Assembly (NCBI GenBank): GCA_035573675.1
Contig: DATMAB010000018.1
Span: 1-64,000 of the forward strand
Origin: Terriglobales bacterium
Lineage (GTDB): Bacteria > Acidobacteriota > Terriglobia > Terriglobales > Acidobacteriaceae
Direction of reading: 5' to 3'
Length of the DNA: 64,000 bases
In this document: positions 41,073 to 49,223 of the stretch, one piece after another
How positions within the stretch are numbered: the first letter of the stretch is position 1
Layout: each line of letters begins with the position of its first letter
Made by a program: the position numbers and the translations under genes
The notes under the pieces: model-generated
The model's input: the letters and a program-made list of their open reading frames with translations, nothing else
Database searches by the model: none
Told to the model about the DNA's origin: nothing

Positions 41073-41231
41073 ATGACGGTCAGAGAACTCACCCAGGAAC
41101 AACTTGCACAGCTCCTGCGCGAGGCGGAAAAAGCGCATGGCGCTTATGAGCGCACCCTGGGGCATCGCGACGACGACTGGCCCACCTGGTATGCGGGCTT
41201 CATGCTGCGCAAGCTGCAGGAACAGCGATGA
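41073..41231 (+). CDS. Conserved-looking 52-aa protein
   Basis: It reads MTVRELTQEQLAQLLREAEK, then AHGAYERTLGHRDDDWPTWY, ending MLRKLQEQR. GGAGAGAG lies just before the ATG. The last codon overlaps the start of the debranching-enzyme gene (ATGA). The pattern 'AHGxYExxxGHRDxDWPxWYAxF' is one I recall as a recurrent short helical module in bacterial small proteins, but I cannot name the family. The function is unknown. Confidence 0.75.
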   Translation: MTVRELTQEQLAQLLREAEKAHGAYERTLGHRDDDWPTWYAGFMLRKLQEQR

Positions 41232-43267
41232 TCCGCTTCGGTCCGGAAACCTGCGGCGACCTCGGCCAGGCGCTCAAGCGCGAATGGCTGGAAACGAATG
41301 GCCTGGGCGGTTTCTCTTGCTCGACCATCGTTGGGCTCAATACGCGCCGCTACCACGGCCTGCTGACTGCCGCCACCCATCCACCGGTTGGCCGCATAGT
41401 GCTGCTTTCCAAGTTGGAAGAAACGCTGGTCCTCGACGGGCAACGCTTCGATCTTTCCGCCAATCAGTACCCGGGCGTGGTCCACCCCCAGGGATTTCGC
41501 TACCTGAGGCAGTTCCGGCTCGACCCTTTCCCCGTCTTTACGTACGAGATCGATGGTATCGAAATCGAGAAAGCGGTCTTCATGGTCCATGGCGAGAACA
41601 CCGTGGTGATTGAATATGCCGTGCGTTCGAAACGCCCGCTCGCAGGCGTGGGGCTCGAGGTCCGGCCGCTGATCGCCTTCCGCGACTACCACAGCACCAC
41701 GCACGCCAACGAGGCCCTGAACCGCAGCGTGGAAGCGCAGCCGGGACTGGCGGCCATACGGCCGTACGAAGGTATCCCGACGCTCTACATCGCCCACGAT
41801 GCCGCGGAGCTCGATCCCTCCGGCGACTGGTTCTACAACTTTGAATACGCCGTGGAACGCGAACGAGGGCTGGATTTCCAGGAAGACCTCTTCAGCCCGA
41901 TGCGGCTGCGGTTCGACCTCGGTGGCCGCGCAGGCGCCAAGGTGATCGCCTCCACGGAGCCGCGCACCGCCGGCGATGCAGGCATCTACCGCCAGCGCGA
42001 GATCGTTCGCCGCAACGCGGTTCTCTCCCGGGCTCCGGCCGATGACGAACTGGTCCGCCAACTCGTAGCCGCTGCGGATCAGTACATTGTCGGCCGTGGC
42101 GAGGGTAGCACGATCATCGCCGGTTATCCGTGGTTCAGCGACTGGGGACGGGACACCATGATTGCGCTGCCGGGCCTGACCCTCATGACCGGGCGCACCG
42201 ACGTGGCCCGCGGCATCCTGGTGGAGTTCGCCCGCCACGTGGATCAGGGCATGCTGCCCAACCGTTTTCCCGATGCCGGCGAAACACCCGAGTACAACAC
42301 TGTGGATGCTACCCTGTGGTTTTTCGAGGCGATTCGCGCGTATCTGGCCTATTCGGGGGACGCCGCCCTCGTCCGCGAACAGCTCTACCCTGTGCTCGCG
42401 GACATCATCGAATGGCACGTCCGCGGCACACGCTATGGCATCCGCATGGATGAAGATGGTCTACTTGCCTCCGGCGTTCCCGGCGTACAGCTCACGTGGA
42501 TGGACGCCAAGATTGGCGACTGGGTAGTCACACTACGGCACGGCAAGCCGGTCGAAATCCAGGCTTTGTGGTACAACGCGCTGCGCGTCATGGAAGAGTT
42601 TGCCCGCCAGTTCAACGACCCGGAAACTGCCCGACGTTACGGCGGCATGGCGGCGAAGGCGAATGATAGCTTTAACCGTCTTTTCTGGAATGAATCCGCC
42701 GGATGCCTCTACGATGTTGTGAACGGGAACCAGCGCGACGCGTCCATCCGTCCCAACCAGGTGCTTGCTGCAAGCCTTCCCTACTCGATGCTGCCACGCG
42801 ACAAGGCACGGCAGATGCTCGAGGTGGTGGAACGGGAACTGCTCACTCCCGTGGGGCTGCGCAGCTTGTCACCGAAGGATCCGCAGTATCGCCCGCGCTA
42901 TGAAGGCGACCCGTTCAGCCGCGACTCCGCATATCACCAGGGGACGGTTTGGCCCTGGCTGATGGGTCCATTCCTCACGGCGTACACCAAGACCAACGGC
43001 GGCACTGCAAAGTCCCGCAAGCAGGCCATGGCCTGGCTCCAAGGCTTCCGGCAGAACCTGGAAGGGGGCGGACTCGGTCAGGTACCGGAAATCTTCGACG
43101 CCGAACCGCCCCACCGGCCCCGCGGCTGTTTCGCCCAGGCCTGGAGCGTGGCTGAACTGCTGCGCGCTTTAGTGGAGGATGTGCTCGCCCTCGAACCGAA
43201 GAAGCCCGCGCGGCGCAGGGCTCCGGGGGACGTGGCAACTCGACGCCGGATTGCCGGTCAGAGATAG
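41228..43267 (+). CDS. Glycogen-debranching-type amylo-alpha-1,6-glucosidase
   Basis: The 679-aa product has an N-terminal domain (REWLETNGLGGFSCSTIVGL, NTRRYHGLLTAATHPP) and a C-terminal (alpha/alpha)6 domain (YPWFSDWGRDTMIALPGLTL, NRFPDAGETPEYNTVDATLW, RPNQVLAASLPYSML, YHQGTVWPWLMGPFLTAY). These are hallmarks of the GDE/AGL family that removes alpha-1,6 branches in glycogen. The candidate general acid is D of WGRDTM; the E near the C-terminus (QVPEIFDAEPPHRPRG) is the base. Last gene of the sugar operon. Confidence 0.92.
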   Translation: MIRFGPETCGDLGQALKREWLETNGLGGFSCSTIVGLNTRRYHGLLTAATHPPVGRIVLLSKLEETLVLDGQRFDLSANQYPGVVHPQGFRYLRQFRLDPFPVFTYEIDGIEIEKAVFMVHGENTVVIEYAVRSKRPLAGVGLEVRPLIAFRDYHSTTHANEALNRSVEAQPGLAAIRPYEGIPTLYIAHDAAELDPSGDWFYNFEYAVERERGLDFQEDLFSPMRLRFDLGGRAGAKVIASTEPRTAGDAGIYRQREIVRRNAVLSRAPADDELVRQLVAAADQYIVGRGEGSTIIAGYPWFSDWGRDTMIALPGLTLMTGRTDVARGILVEFARHVDQGMLPNRFPDAGETPEYNTVDATLWFFEAIRAYLAYSGDAALVREQLYPVLADIIEWHVRGTRYGIRMDEDGLLASGVPGVQLTWMDAKIGDWVVTLRHGKPVEIQALWYNALRVMEEFARQFNDPETARRYGGMAAKANDSFNRLFWNESAGCLYDVVNGNQRDASIRPNQVLAASLPYSMLPRDKARQMLEVVERELLTPVGLRSLSPKDPQYRPRYEGDPFSRDSAYHQGTVWPWLMGPFLTAYTKTNGGTAKSRKQAMAWLQGFRQNLEGGGLGQVPEIFDAEPPHRPRGCFAQAWSVAELLRALVEDVLALEPKKPARRRAPGDVATRRRIAGQR

Positions 43268-43515
43268 GTCAGCTACCGGAAGCGTGTTCACACCGTTTCA
43301 CGTAAGTATTGCTAAATCAATGGGTTACATTTATCTGTTGAACTTCCGGCGAAAAGCGCGTATACTGGCAGTTTCCCAGGACTCAAGAAGAGGCTCCTTC
43401 CGGTTCGGGAAGAATCTGCAATCGTGGATGAATCGCGATTCAGCGAATGACAATCCAATCAGGTAGCAATTCTGGCAAGTTCAAATCACTGATACGAGGC
43501 AGGTAAGCAACTTCA
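43268..43515. other. AT-richer leader region with a strong promoter
   Basis: About 100 bp after the debranching gene the base composition drops in GC and a near-consensus promoter appears. The remaining sequence to 43515 would be an about 143-nt untranslated leader. I see no recognised riboswitch in it. Confidence 0.5.
43338..43366 (+). promoter_or_regulatory. Sigma-70 promoter upstream of the 75-aa gene
   Basis: TTGAAC (43338-43343) and TATACT (43361-43366) are exactly 17 bp apart. Transcription would start near 43373. Confidence 0.75.
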
Positions 43516-43743
43516 ATGGCAAAGCGTCGCGGAAATCCCAACTGGGGCAAGCCGGAGCCGATCGGCCCGGTGATTCCCACGGTGACTGAGTTTGAGCAGG
43601 TCGTCAAGGAATTCAAGCTCGAGCCGGAGCAATACCTCCGCTCCACCCGCCTGCGTGAGTGGGCGCGCAAGAACAAGAACTCCAAGTTCATCCCCGAGAC
43701 GCTGCTGCAGGCGTGGGGATTCGAGATCGAGTCCACCCTGTAA
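43516..43743 (+). CDS. Small basic protein of unknown function
   Basis: The 75-aa product begins MAKRRGNPNWGKPEPIGPVI and contains TEFEQVVKEFKLEPEQYLRS and ending WGFEIESTL. The N-terminus (RRGNPNWGKP) is a basic, Gly/Pro-rich arm and the rest is helical. It resembles small nucleic-acid-binding proteins, but I cannot assign a family. It has its own near-consensus promoter, a long leader and a strong terminator, so it is likely a highly expressed monocistronic gene. Confidence 0.75.
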   Translation: MAKRRGNPNWGKPEPIGPVIPTVTEFEQVVKEFKLEPEQYLRSTRLREWARKNKNSKFIPETLLQAWGFEIESTL

Positions 43744-43766
43744 GCGTTTCCGGCAAGGTTTCGCCC

Positions 43767-43792
43767 AAGGCCATCCTTCGGGATGGCCTTTT
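43767..43792 (+). terminator. Intrinsic terminator with UUCG tetraloop
   Basis: AAGGCCATCC (43767-43776), loop TTCG (43777-43780), GGATGGCCTT (43781-43790), then TT. A perfect 10-bp stem with a stable tetraloop, 24 bases after the stop codon. Confidence 0.85.
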
Positions 43793-43908
43793 ACATTCGG
43801 GCCGGGGTGAAGCCTTGTTGTGGGTTTGACGTTCTTCTTCCCGCATGCGATAGTAAGCGGCTCGATTCGTTCCGCAATCCCAAAAACTGGAGACCCTCCA
43901 GGCACAGC

Positions 43909-44523
43909 ATGGTCCGCATCATTCCCCGTGAGACAAAGTTCTTCGACATGTTCGCCGACATGTCCGGCAACCTCACCGAGGGCGCCCGCTTGCTCACCGA
44001 ACTTTTGGCCGACTTCCGGGACGTGGAGGGCCGTGTCCAAGCCCTCAAGGGGATCGAGCACCGCGGCGACGAGATGACGCACTCCATCCTGGTCAAGCTG
44101 AACCAGACTTTCATCACTCCCTTCGACCGCGAGGACATTCACCGGCTGGCCAGCAGCCTGGATGACGTCCTGGACCTGATCTACGCCGCCGGCGAACGCA
44201 TTCTGATGTACAAGATCACGCAGGCGCCGCCCGAAGCCGGCGAGCTGGCGCGCATCATCGTTTTGCAGAGCGAGCAGATCTCCAAGGCTGTGGTCATGCT
44301 GGAGAAGCACAACCACGTGCTGGACCACTGCGTGGAAATCAACCGCCTGGAAAATGAGGCGGACCGGCTGGCGCGGGCCGGCATCGGCAGGCTGTTCGAT
44401 GAGGAACGGGACCCCATCCGACTGATCAAGATCAAGGAACTCTACGAAGTCCTCGAAACCGCCACCGACCGGGCCGAAGACGTGGCCAATGTGCTGGAAA
44501 GCGTGGTGCTGAAGAGCGCCTGA
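43909..44523 (+). CDS. DUF47/PhoU-like Pit accessory protein
   Basis: The 204-aa helical protein starts MVRIIPRETKFFDMFADMSG. Family features are KGIEHRGDEMTHSILVKLNQ, FITPFDREDIHRLASSLDDV and VLETATDRAEDVANVLESVV. PhoU/DUF47 proteins regulate or assist low-affinity PiT phosphate transporters, and the PiT gene follows 40 bp downstream. The ATG at 43909 is chosen because upstream in-frame codons run back through the terminator at 43767-43792. Confidence 0.9.
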   Translation: MVRIIPRETKFFDMFADMSGNLTEGARLLTELLADFRDVEGRVQALKGIEHRGDEMTHSILVKLNQTFITPFDREDIHRLASSLDDVLDLIYAAGERILMYKITQAPPEAGELARIIVLQSEQISKAVVMLEKHNHVLDHCVEINRLENEADRLARAGIGRLFDEERDPIRLIKIKELYEVLETATDRAEDVANVLESVVLKSA

Positions 44524-44563
44524 TGGTCCACGGTTCTTACCCCACTTCGGCGAGGACCTGACC

Positions 44564-45589
44564 GTGGACAGCACGCTGCTCCTCACCGTGGCGACGGTTC
44601 TGGTCGCTCTTGGCTTTGACTTCATCAACGGCTTTCACGACGCCGCCAACAGTATTGCCACCGTGGTGTCCACCCGCGTCCTCTCGCCACGCGTCGCCGT
44701 TCTGTGGGCCGCATTCTTCAACTTCGCCGCCGCGTTTTTTCTCGGCACCGCCGTAGCCAAGACCATCGGCAAGGGGATGATCCGCCTGGACGAGGTCACT
44801 GGGTTCGTAGTACTCGCCGGGTTGATCGGGGCTATCGTCTGGGACTTGGTCACGTGGTGGTGGGGCCTGCCGACCTCTTCGTCGCACGCCCTTATCGGAG
44901 GCTATGCCGGTGCAGCCATCGCCCGCGGCGGCATTGACGTGATCCTGATCGAGGGCTGGTACAAGACGGTCCTGTTCATCTTCCTGGCGCCGCTCATTGG
45001 ACTGAGCGTTGGCCTCCTACTCATGGTGGCCACCTACTGGTTGCTGCGCCACCGCTCGCCGCAGCAGGTGGACGGCTGGTTCCGCCGCCTGCAGCTTCTC
45101 TCCGCCGCCGCCTACAGCCTGGGACACGGCGGCAACGACGCGCAGAAGACCATGGGCATCATCGCCGGCGCCCTGTTCACCGGCGGCTACATGAGCCAGG
45201 CCGACGTGGCGGCCGACTGGGGCGCGCTGCACTGGCCCATCATCCTCTCTGCGCACTTCGCCATCGCCCTAGGGACGTACTTCGGCGGGTGGCGCATCGT
45301 GCGCACCATGGGCCAGCGCATCACCAAGCTCAAGCCGGTGGGCGGATTCTGCGCAGAGACCGCTGGCGCTGTCACCCTGTTCGGTACCGCTCTGGCCGGC
45401 ATCCCGGTCTCGACCACGCACACCATCACCGGCGCCATTGTGGGAGTCGGCGCGGTGCACCGCGTCTCGTCGGTGCGATGGGGCGTAGCAGGACGCATCA
45501 TCTGGGCGTGGATCTTCACCATCCCCGCCTCCGCGGCCGTGGCTGCCGGAGTGTTCGCCGCAATCCGATTCTTCCATCCGGGCGCCTAG
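44564..45589 (+). CDS. pit: PiT family inorganic phosphate transporter
   Basis: The 341-aa membrane protein imports phosphate, probably with a proton or metal-phosphate. It starts with GTG. The two inverted-repeat signatures are FDFINGFHDAANSIATVVST and LGHGGNDAQKTMGIIAGALF. PTSSSHALIGGY and PVSTTHTITGAIVGVG are the two STTH-type boxes of the family. About ten hydrophobic segments are visible. It forms a pair with the DUF47 gene. Confidence 0.94.
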   Translation: MDSTLLLTVATVLVALGFDFINGFHDAANSIATVVSTRVLSPRVAVLWAAFFNFAAAFFLGTAVAKTIGKGMIRLDEVTGFVVLAGLIGAIVWDLVTWWWGLPTSSSHALIGGYAGAAIARGGIDVILIEGWYKTVLFIFLAPLIGLSVGLLLMVATYWLLRHRSPQQVDGWFRRLQLLSAAAYSLGHGGNDAQKTMGIIAGALFTGGYMSQADVAADWGALHWPIILSAHFAIALGTYFGGWRIVRTMGQRITKLKPVGGFCAETAGAVTLFGTALAGIPVSTTHTITGAIVGVGAVHRVSSVRWGVAGRIIWAWIFTIPASAAVAAGVFAAIRFFHPGA

Positions 45590-45646
45590 CGGAATCGCCC
45601 GCGGACCGCCCAACGGCCTGTTTGTTAGAATGACAACGGTACACGG

Positions 45647-46822
45647 ATGACAAGCCCACCCTTCAGCGACGTTGAGAGCTGTATCGAAGAAATCCGCAAC
45701 GGCCGCATGGTCGTAGTCGTGGACGACGAGGACCGCGAGAACGAAGGCGACCTCACCCTGGCCGCAGAAAGGGTCACCGCTGGAGCCATCAACTTCATGG
45801 CCAAGTACGGGCGGGGGCTGGTCTGCCTGGCCCTCACTGAAGAGCGCCTCGACCACCTGCGGATCGGTCCCATGACGGCGGAAAACACCGCCACCTATGG
45901 CACGGCTTTTTGTGAAGCCATCGACGCGCGCACCGGCATCACCACCGGCATCTCCGCTTATGACCGGGCGCGCACCATTCGCGTGGCCATCGATCCCGCC
46001 ACTCGCCCCGCAGACCTGGCTCGGCCCGGCCACGTGTTCCCGCTGCGGGCACGCAAGGGTGGCGTGCTGGTGCGTGCCGGCCAGACCGAGGCCTCCGTGG
46101 ATCTGGCGCGCCTAGCGGGGCTGGTGCCCGCCGGCATCATCTGCGAGATCATGAAGGAAGACGGCACCATGGCGCGGGTGCCGGACCTTATCGAATTCTG
46201 CCGCGAGCACAACCTGAAGATGATGACTGTGGCCGACCTCATTCGCTACCGGCTGCGGCATGAGCGCTTCGTGCGCCGCATCGGCGAGGCCCTGCTGCCC
46301 ACCCGCTTCGGCGACTTTCGCATGATCGCCTATGAGAGCGAGATCGACCGTGAGTCGCACGTCGCCCTGATCCGCGGCGAGGTGGAAAAGGCCGGCGACG
46401 ACCCGGTGCTGGTGCGCATGCATTCCCACTGCCTGGTGGGCGACGTCTTCGGCGCCACCTGGTGCGATTGCCAGGCCGTCATCGAGCGTTCCATGGAGAT
46501 GATTGCCGCCGAAGGCCGAGGCGCCCTCATCTATCTGCATCAGACCTCCAAGGGCTTTTCCGTTGAGCGCGTGGCCGATCGTCCCGCGCTTGCCTTCCAT
46601 CGCGAAGTCCGACAGCCCGAATTGCCGGACCACCAGCGCAAGACCCAACGCGAGGTAGGTATAGGAGCCCAGATCCTTTCTGACCTGGGCATTCATTCCT
46701 TGCGCCTGCTCACCAATCACCCCCGCAAGCTCGTGGCCCTGGAGGGATTTGGCATGCGGGTCGTGGAGCAGGTGCCCGTACCCGTGCCTGGGCGGTCGCA
46801 AGTCGTGCCGGGCACGGACTAG
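45647..46822 (+). CDS. ribBA: RibBA-type riboflavin enzyme with degenerate GTP cyclohydrolase II half
   Basis: The N-terminal 200 residues are a complete 3,4-dihydroxy-2-butanone-4-phosphate synthase: VVVDDEDRENEGDLTLAAE, RPGHVFPLRARKGG and CEIMKEDGTMARVPDL. The C-terminal half has the GTP cyclohydrolase II zinc Cys (HCLVGDVFGATWCDCQ) and the tail GAQILSDLGIHSLRLLTNHP. However, the usual YLRQEGRGIGL is YLHQTSKGFSV, and the usual ADLRDYGIGAQ is KTQREVGIGAQ, which loses the Asp. This half may therefore be inactive, as in RibBX-type proteins. A TAGAAT -10-like box lies at 45626-45631, 16 bases before the ATG. No FMN riboswitch is apparent. Confidence 0.9.
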   Translation: MTSPPFSDVESCIEEIRNGRMVVVVDDEDRENEGDLTLAAERVTAGAINFMAKYGRGLVCLALTEERLDHLRIGPMTAENTATYGTAFCEAIDARTGITTGISAYDRARTIRVAIDPATRPADLARPGHVFPLRARKGGVLVRAGQTEASVDLARLAGLVPAGIICEIMKEDGTMARVPDLIEFCREHNLKMMTVADLIRYRLRHERFVRRIGEALLPTRFGDFRMIAYESEIDRESHVALIRGEVEKAGDDPVLVRMHSHCLVGDVFGATWCDCQAVIERSMEMIAAEGRGALIYLHQTSKGFSVERVADRPALAFHREVRQPELPDHQRKTQREVGIGAQILSDLGIHSLRLLTNHPRKLVALEGFGMRVVEQVPVPVPGRSQVVPGTD

Positions 46823-46845
46823 ATGGCGCTGGGGCAAGAAAAACA

Positions 46846-46867
46846 GGGCGCGGCTAAGGCCGCGCCC
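46846..46867. repeat. Hairpin GGGCGCGGC-taag-GCCGCGCCC
   Basis: A perfect 9-bp stem 24 bases after the ribBA stop. Its sequence is close to the hairpin inserted in hemH at 924-943. It could act as a bidirectional stop for the converging genes. Confidence 0.75.
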
Positions 46868-46890
46868 TTCAGCTCTGGGGGAGAAACCTT

Positions 46891-47217
46891 TCAGTTTGGC
46901 TTGCGCGGCAACACACTCTCATCGCGCAGAACAAAGTGCGCGGAACATTGACTGGAGCCGCACAGGACCGGGATCAGCCCGGCCACCTGCCGCCGTGTGA
47001 TCAGTCCCAGCGTGCCGCACGAGGGGCAGGCCAGCACCGCCCAGTAGGGATCCTCGTTCTCGCCTACTTCCCCAGCGTTCTCCAGCACGAACACGGTGCC
47101 GGGCTCCATCTGCTCGGGAATCCACTCGGTGAGGACGCTCAGTTCGGCAACCATGGGAACGCACGTCCCAAGGGCCTTTGTTGCCTTGCCGTGCGATAGC
47201 TTGGGATCTGCCTTCAT
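46891..47217 (-). CDS. Zinc-binding protein of unknown function
   Basis: The 108-aa product has a CPSC pair (LACPSCGTLGLITRRQVAGL) and a later CGSSQC pair, together a likely zinc site. The C-terminus is HFVLRDESVLPRKPN. I do not recognise a family. Its start overlaps the MerR gene stop by four bases, so the two are co-translated. Confidence 0.7.
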   Translation of the reverse strand: MKADPKLSHGKATKALGTCVPMVAELSVLTEWIPEQMEPGTVFVLENAGEVGENEDPYWAVLACPSCGTLGLITRRQVAGLIPVLCGSSQCSAHFVLRDESVLPRKPN

Positions 47218-47687
47218 GACGCCAGCCTCCGCGATCGCGCCCTCCGCATTCCCGCCGCCCGCACCGGACGCTTGCGTCCGCGCACGTCACTGCGCAGGCG
47301 GCGCACGGTGTCGGTCAGGCAGACGGCGAAAATGGGCTGGCGCGCACTCTTGAGGATGTCCACCACCCGGTGCGCCGAATCCTCCACGTAGACGCGGCGC
47401 CCGTCGGTCAGCAGGTGACAGTCGGACCGGACCGAGACCGCGTCCACCAGACTGCGGCCGAACTCCCGCTGCAACATGCGCACTACCTTGCGCACCCGCT
47501 GCAGGCTGAAGCCCTTGTCGCGCAGCTCAGCGATCACAGCCACGGCAGCCAGGTCGTCCATCGAGTACAACCGGCGGCGCCCGTCACGCGCCGGCGCCAC
47601 GATTCCCTGCTCGTCCCACCACTGTAACTGGCGCAGCGTGATGCCGGTGAGTGCCTCCACTTGCTTCGACGTGTATCCCTGGTTCAT
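47214..47687 (-). CDS. MerR family transcriptional regulator
   Basis: The 157-aa product starts MNQGYTSKQVEALTGITLRQ. The winged HTH is TLRQLQWWDEQGIVAPARDG and RRRLYSMDDLAAVAVIAELR, with the dimer helix FSLQRVRKVVRMLQREFG. The C-terminal effector part (about residues 80-157) has two Cys (RSDCHLL, FAVCLTD) and a very basic tail (RGRKRPVRAAGMRRARSRRL). The ligand is unknown. The ATG at 47687 is preferred over a TTG nine bases earlier; neither has a clear ribosome-binding site. Confidence 0.85.
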   Translation of the reverse strand: MNQGYTSKQVEALTGITLRQLQWWDEQGIVAPARDGRRRLYSMDDLAAVAVIAELRDKGFSLQRVRKVVRMLQREFGRSLVDAVSVRSDCHLLTDGRRVYVEDSAHRVVDILKSARQPIFAVCLTDTVRRLRSDVRGRKRPVRAAGMRRARSRRLAS

Positions 47688-47735
47688 TCGCGACAACTTT
47701 TGTTTGAAACGCGCAACTGCCGAATTGTTTCGAAC

Positions 47736-47763
47736 ATTCTAGGCCCAGAATGTCGCCTGTCAA
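47736..47763 (-). promoter_or_regulatory. Promoter of the merR-like gene
   Basis: On the minus strand, consensus -35 TTGACA (47758-47763) and -10 TAGAAT (47736-47741) are 16 bp apart. The predicted transcript start near 47729 gives a leader of about 42 nt. Confidence 0.7.
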
Positions 47764-47859
47764 GCGGAATCGCGGCCTGCGGTATCGCCGTGACTAACAG
47801 CGTGGGAAAGATTGCCCGGAGCGGTTGTGCAGGGAGGCCGCGGATCGGCGTTTGCGGGC

Positions 47860-48063
47860 CTATCCGCCGCCGACGAAGTGCACGATCTCCAGCCGGTCGC
47901 CGTCGGCCAGCGGCGTGGCCCCCCACTGGTCGCGCGGCACAATCTCACGATTCAACTCCACCGCCACGCGGTCCGCCTTGAGGCCGAGGTGCTCCACCAG
48001 GCCGGCCACGGTGGGCGATGGCAGGGATGCCACGCGCTCCTCGCCATTGATGTGCAGTTTCAT
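47860..48063 (-). CDS. thiS: ThiS family sulfur carrier protein
   Basis: The 67-aa ubiquitin-like carrier starts [20 protein letters not shown] and ends [14 protein letters not shown]. The terminal Gly-Gly is where sulfur is attached as a thiocarboxylate for thiazole synthesis. It stands without thiG or other thiamine genes in the window. The extra terminal Gly is unusual; most ThiS end in GG. Confidence 0.88.
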   Translation of the reverse strand: MKLHINGEERVASLPSPTVAGLVEHLGLKADRVAVELNREIVPRDQWGATPLADGDRLEIVHFVGGG

Positions 48064-48111
48064 CGGCTCAACTGGGATTGTACTCAGAGCGGCGAGGTTG
48101 ATGGACCAAGA

Positions 48112-48690
48112 CTATCGTTTGACCCGGAACTTCCGCGTTGCGGACTTACCTTCCCAGACGGCACGCACCAGCACTCCCGAATCCTTGCCGGCATCGGGTG
48201 TCATGGGAACATTGAGTTCAGCGCTTCCCGAGCTGTCGGTTGTTCCCTGTGCCACGACTGGAGCTTGCGCATCCAGTGACAATTTGGCGGCCACGCGCGC
48301 CCCTGACACGGGAGCGCCGTCATCGGTGACCAACAGCTTCATGCGCAGGGTGCCGTTGGCCTCCGGCGCACTCGCATCCACCCATCGCATGGCCAGGCCG
48401 CTGCCATCGACATCCTGGATGTCGCGCTCCTGCGCGACCACCAGCGCCGCCTTGCCTTCCTTGATGGCCTCCAGCACCAGACGATGCTGCGACTTGAGCA
48501 TCTCGTGCATCTGCTCTTCGGAAAAATCCGGCCGGAGGGCATGACCGGCATAGGACGCGGCGCGCTTCCCGATGCACTGCCCCTTGACGAAGACCTGAGT
48601 CTGCAGCAGGAGTTCGACCTGGCGGGCTTCGCTCTGGACGTGATAGACGGTATCGCCGTGCTTGACGTCGGTGTTGAACCCGAAGATCAT
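48112..48690 (-). CDS. Protein of unknown function with Ig-like C-terminal part
   Basis: The 192-aa product starts MIFGFNTDVKHGDTVYHVQS. The first half is mostly helical with VFVKGQCIGKRAASYAGHAL and EEQMHEMLKSQHRLVLEAIK. The second half (LVTDDGAPVSGARVAAKLSL, VVAQGTTDSSGSAELNVPMT) resembles a carboxypeptidase-regulatory/Ig-like beta domain. It has no signal peptide. A longer start at 48843 would cross its own promoter, supporting 48690. I cannot name a family. Confidence 0.7.
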   Translation of the reverse strand: MIFGFNTDVKHGDTVYHVQSEARQVELLLQTQVFVKGQCIGKRAASYAGHALRPDFSEEQMHEMLKSQHRLVLEAIKEGKAALVVAQERDIQDVDGSGLAMRWVDASAPEANGTLRMKLLVTDDGAPVSGARVAAKLSLDAQAPVVAQGTTDSSGSAELNVPMTPDAGKDSGVLVRAVWEGKSATRKFRVKR

Positions 48691-48754
48691 TGCGCACCCG
48701 CCTTTCGGCCGCCGGCGCACGCTTTTGCAGCGAGCCGCACTGATCCGCGCAAGC

Positions 48755-48783
48755 TTGACACTCCGAAATGCGAACTCTATAGT
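48755..48783 (+). promoter_or_regulatory. Consensus promoter of the nuo operon
   Basis: TTGACA (48755-48760) and TATAGT (48778-48783) are exactly 17 bp apart. Transcription would start near 48790, about 43 nt before the nuoA ATG. Confidence 0.85.
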
Positions 48784-48813
48784 CGAATGTTTAGCGGTTT
48801 GAGAACGGCGCGC

Positions 48814-48843
48814 ATTATATACACGCTCTCCCATGCCGGACAA
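48814..48843 (-). promoter_or_regulatory. Divergent promoter overlapping the nuoA start
   Basis: On the minus strand, TTGTCC (48838-48843, inside the start of nuoA) and TATAAT (48814-48819) are 18 bp apart. It would drive the minus-strand gene at 48112-48690. The two promoters cross, so the transcripts overlap and could interfere. Confidence 0.6.
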
Positions 48844-49222
48844 CTACTTCGCCCGCTACCTGCCGCTACTGCTGCATCTGCTGGTCGCCGCGGCTCTGGC
48901 GGCCGGGATGGTGCTGCTTTCCCACCTCATCGGCTGGCGCCGGCCCAGTAAGGTCAAGTCCCAGGCCTACGAGTGCGGCATGGACCCGGTAGGCGATGCC
49001 CGCAGTCGCTTCTCGGTGAAGTTTTATCTTGTCGCCATGCTGTTCATCCTGTTCGACGTCGAGGTTATCTTCCTCTTCCCCTGGGCGGTCATCGCCCGCG
49101 AGCTGGGATTGTTCGGTTTCGCGGAGATGCTGGTGTACATCGGCATTGTGCTCGCCGGATTCTTCTATATATGGAAGAAGGGAGTCCTGGACTGGTCCGG
49201 CGCCCGCGGGAGCGATTTCTGA
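48833..49222 (+). CDS. nuoA: NADH-quinone oxidoreductase subunit A
   Basis: The 129-aa membrane subunit has three hydrophobic segments. The conserved loop is [20 protein letters not shown] and the second-third segment sequence is [20 protein letters not shown]-like (here [19 protein letters not shown]). It is the first gene of the operon. The next gene is nuoC, one base after its stop; nuoB, normally between them, is absent. Confidence 0.95.
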   Translation: MPDNYFARYLPLLLHLLVAAALAAGMVLLSHLIGWRRPSKVKSQAYECGMDPVGDARSRFSVKFYLVAMLFILFDVEVIFLFPWAVIARELGLFGFAEMLVYIGIVLAGFFYIWKKGVLDWSGARGSDF

Positions 49223-49223
49223 C

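Noticed and set aside
45590-45646. FMN riboswitch upstream of ribBA
   Set aside because: The gap to the preceding gene is 57 bp, too short for the RFN element, and no RFN sequence blocks are seen.
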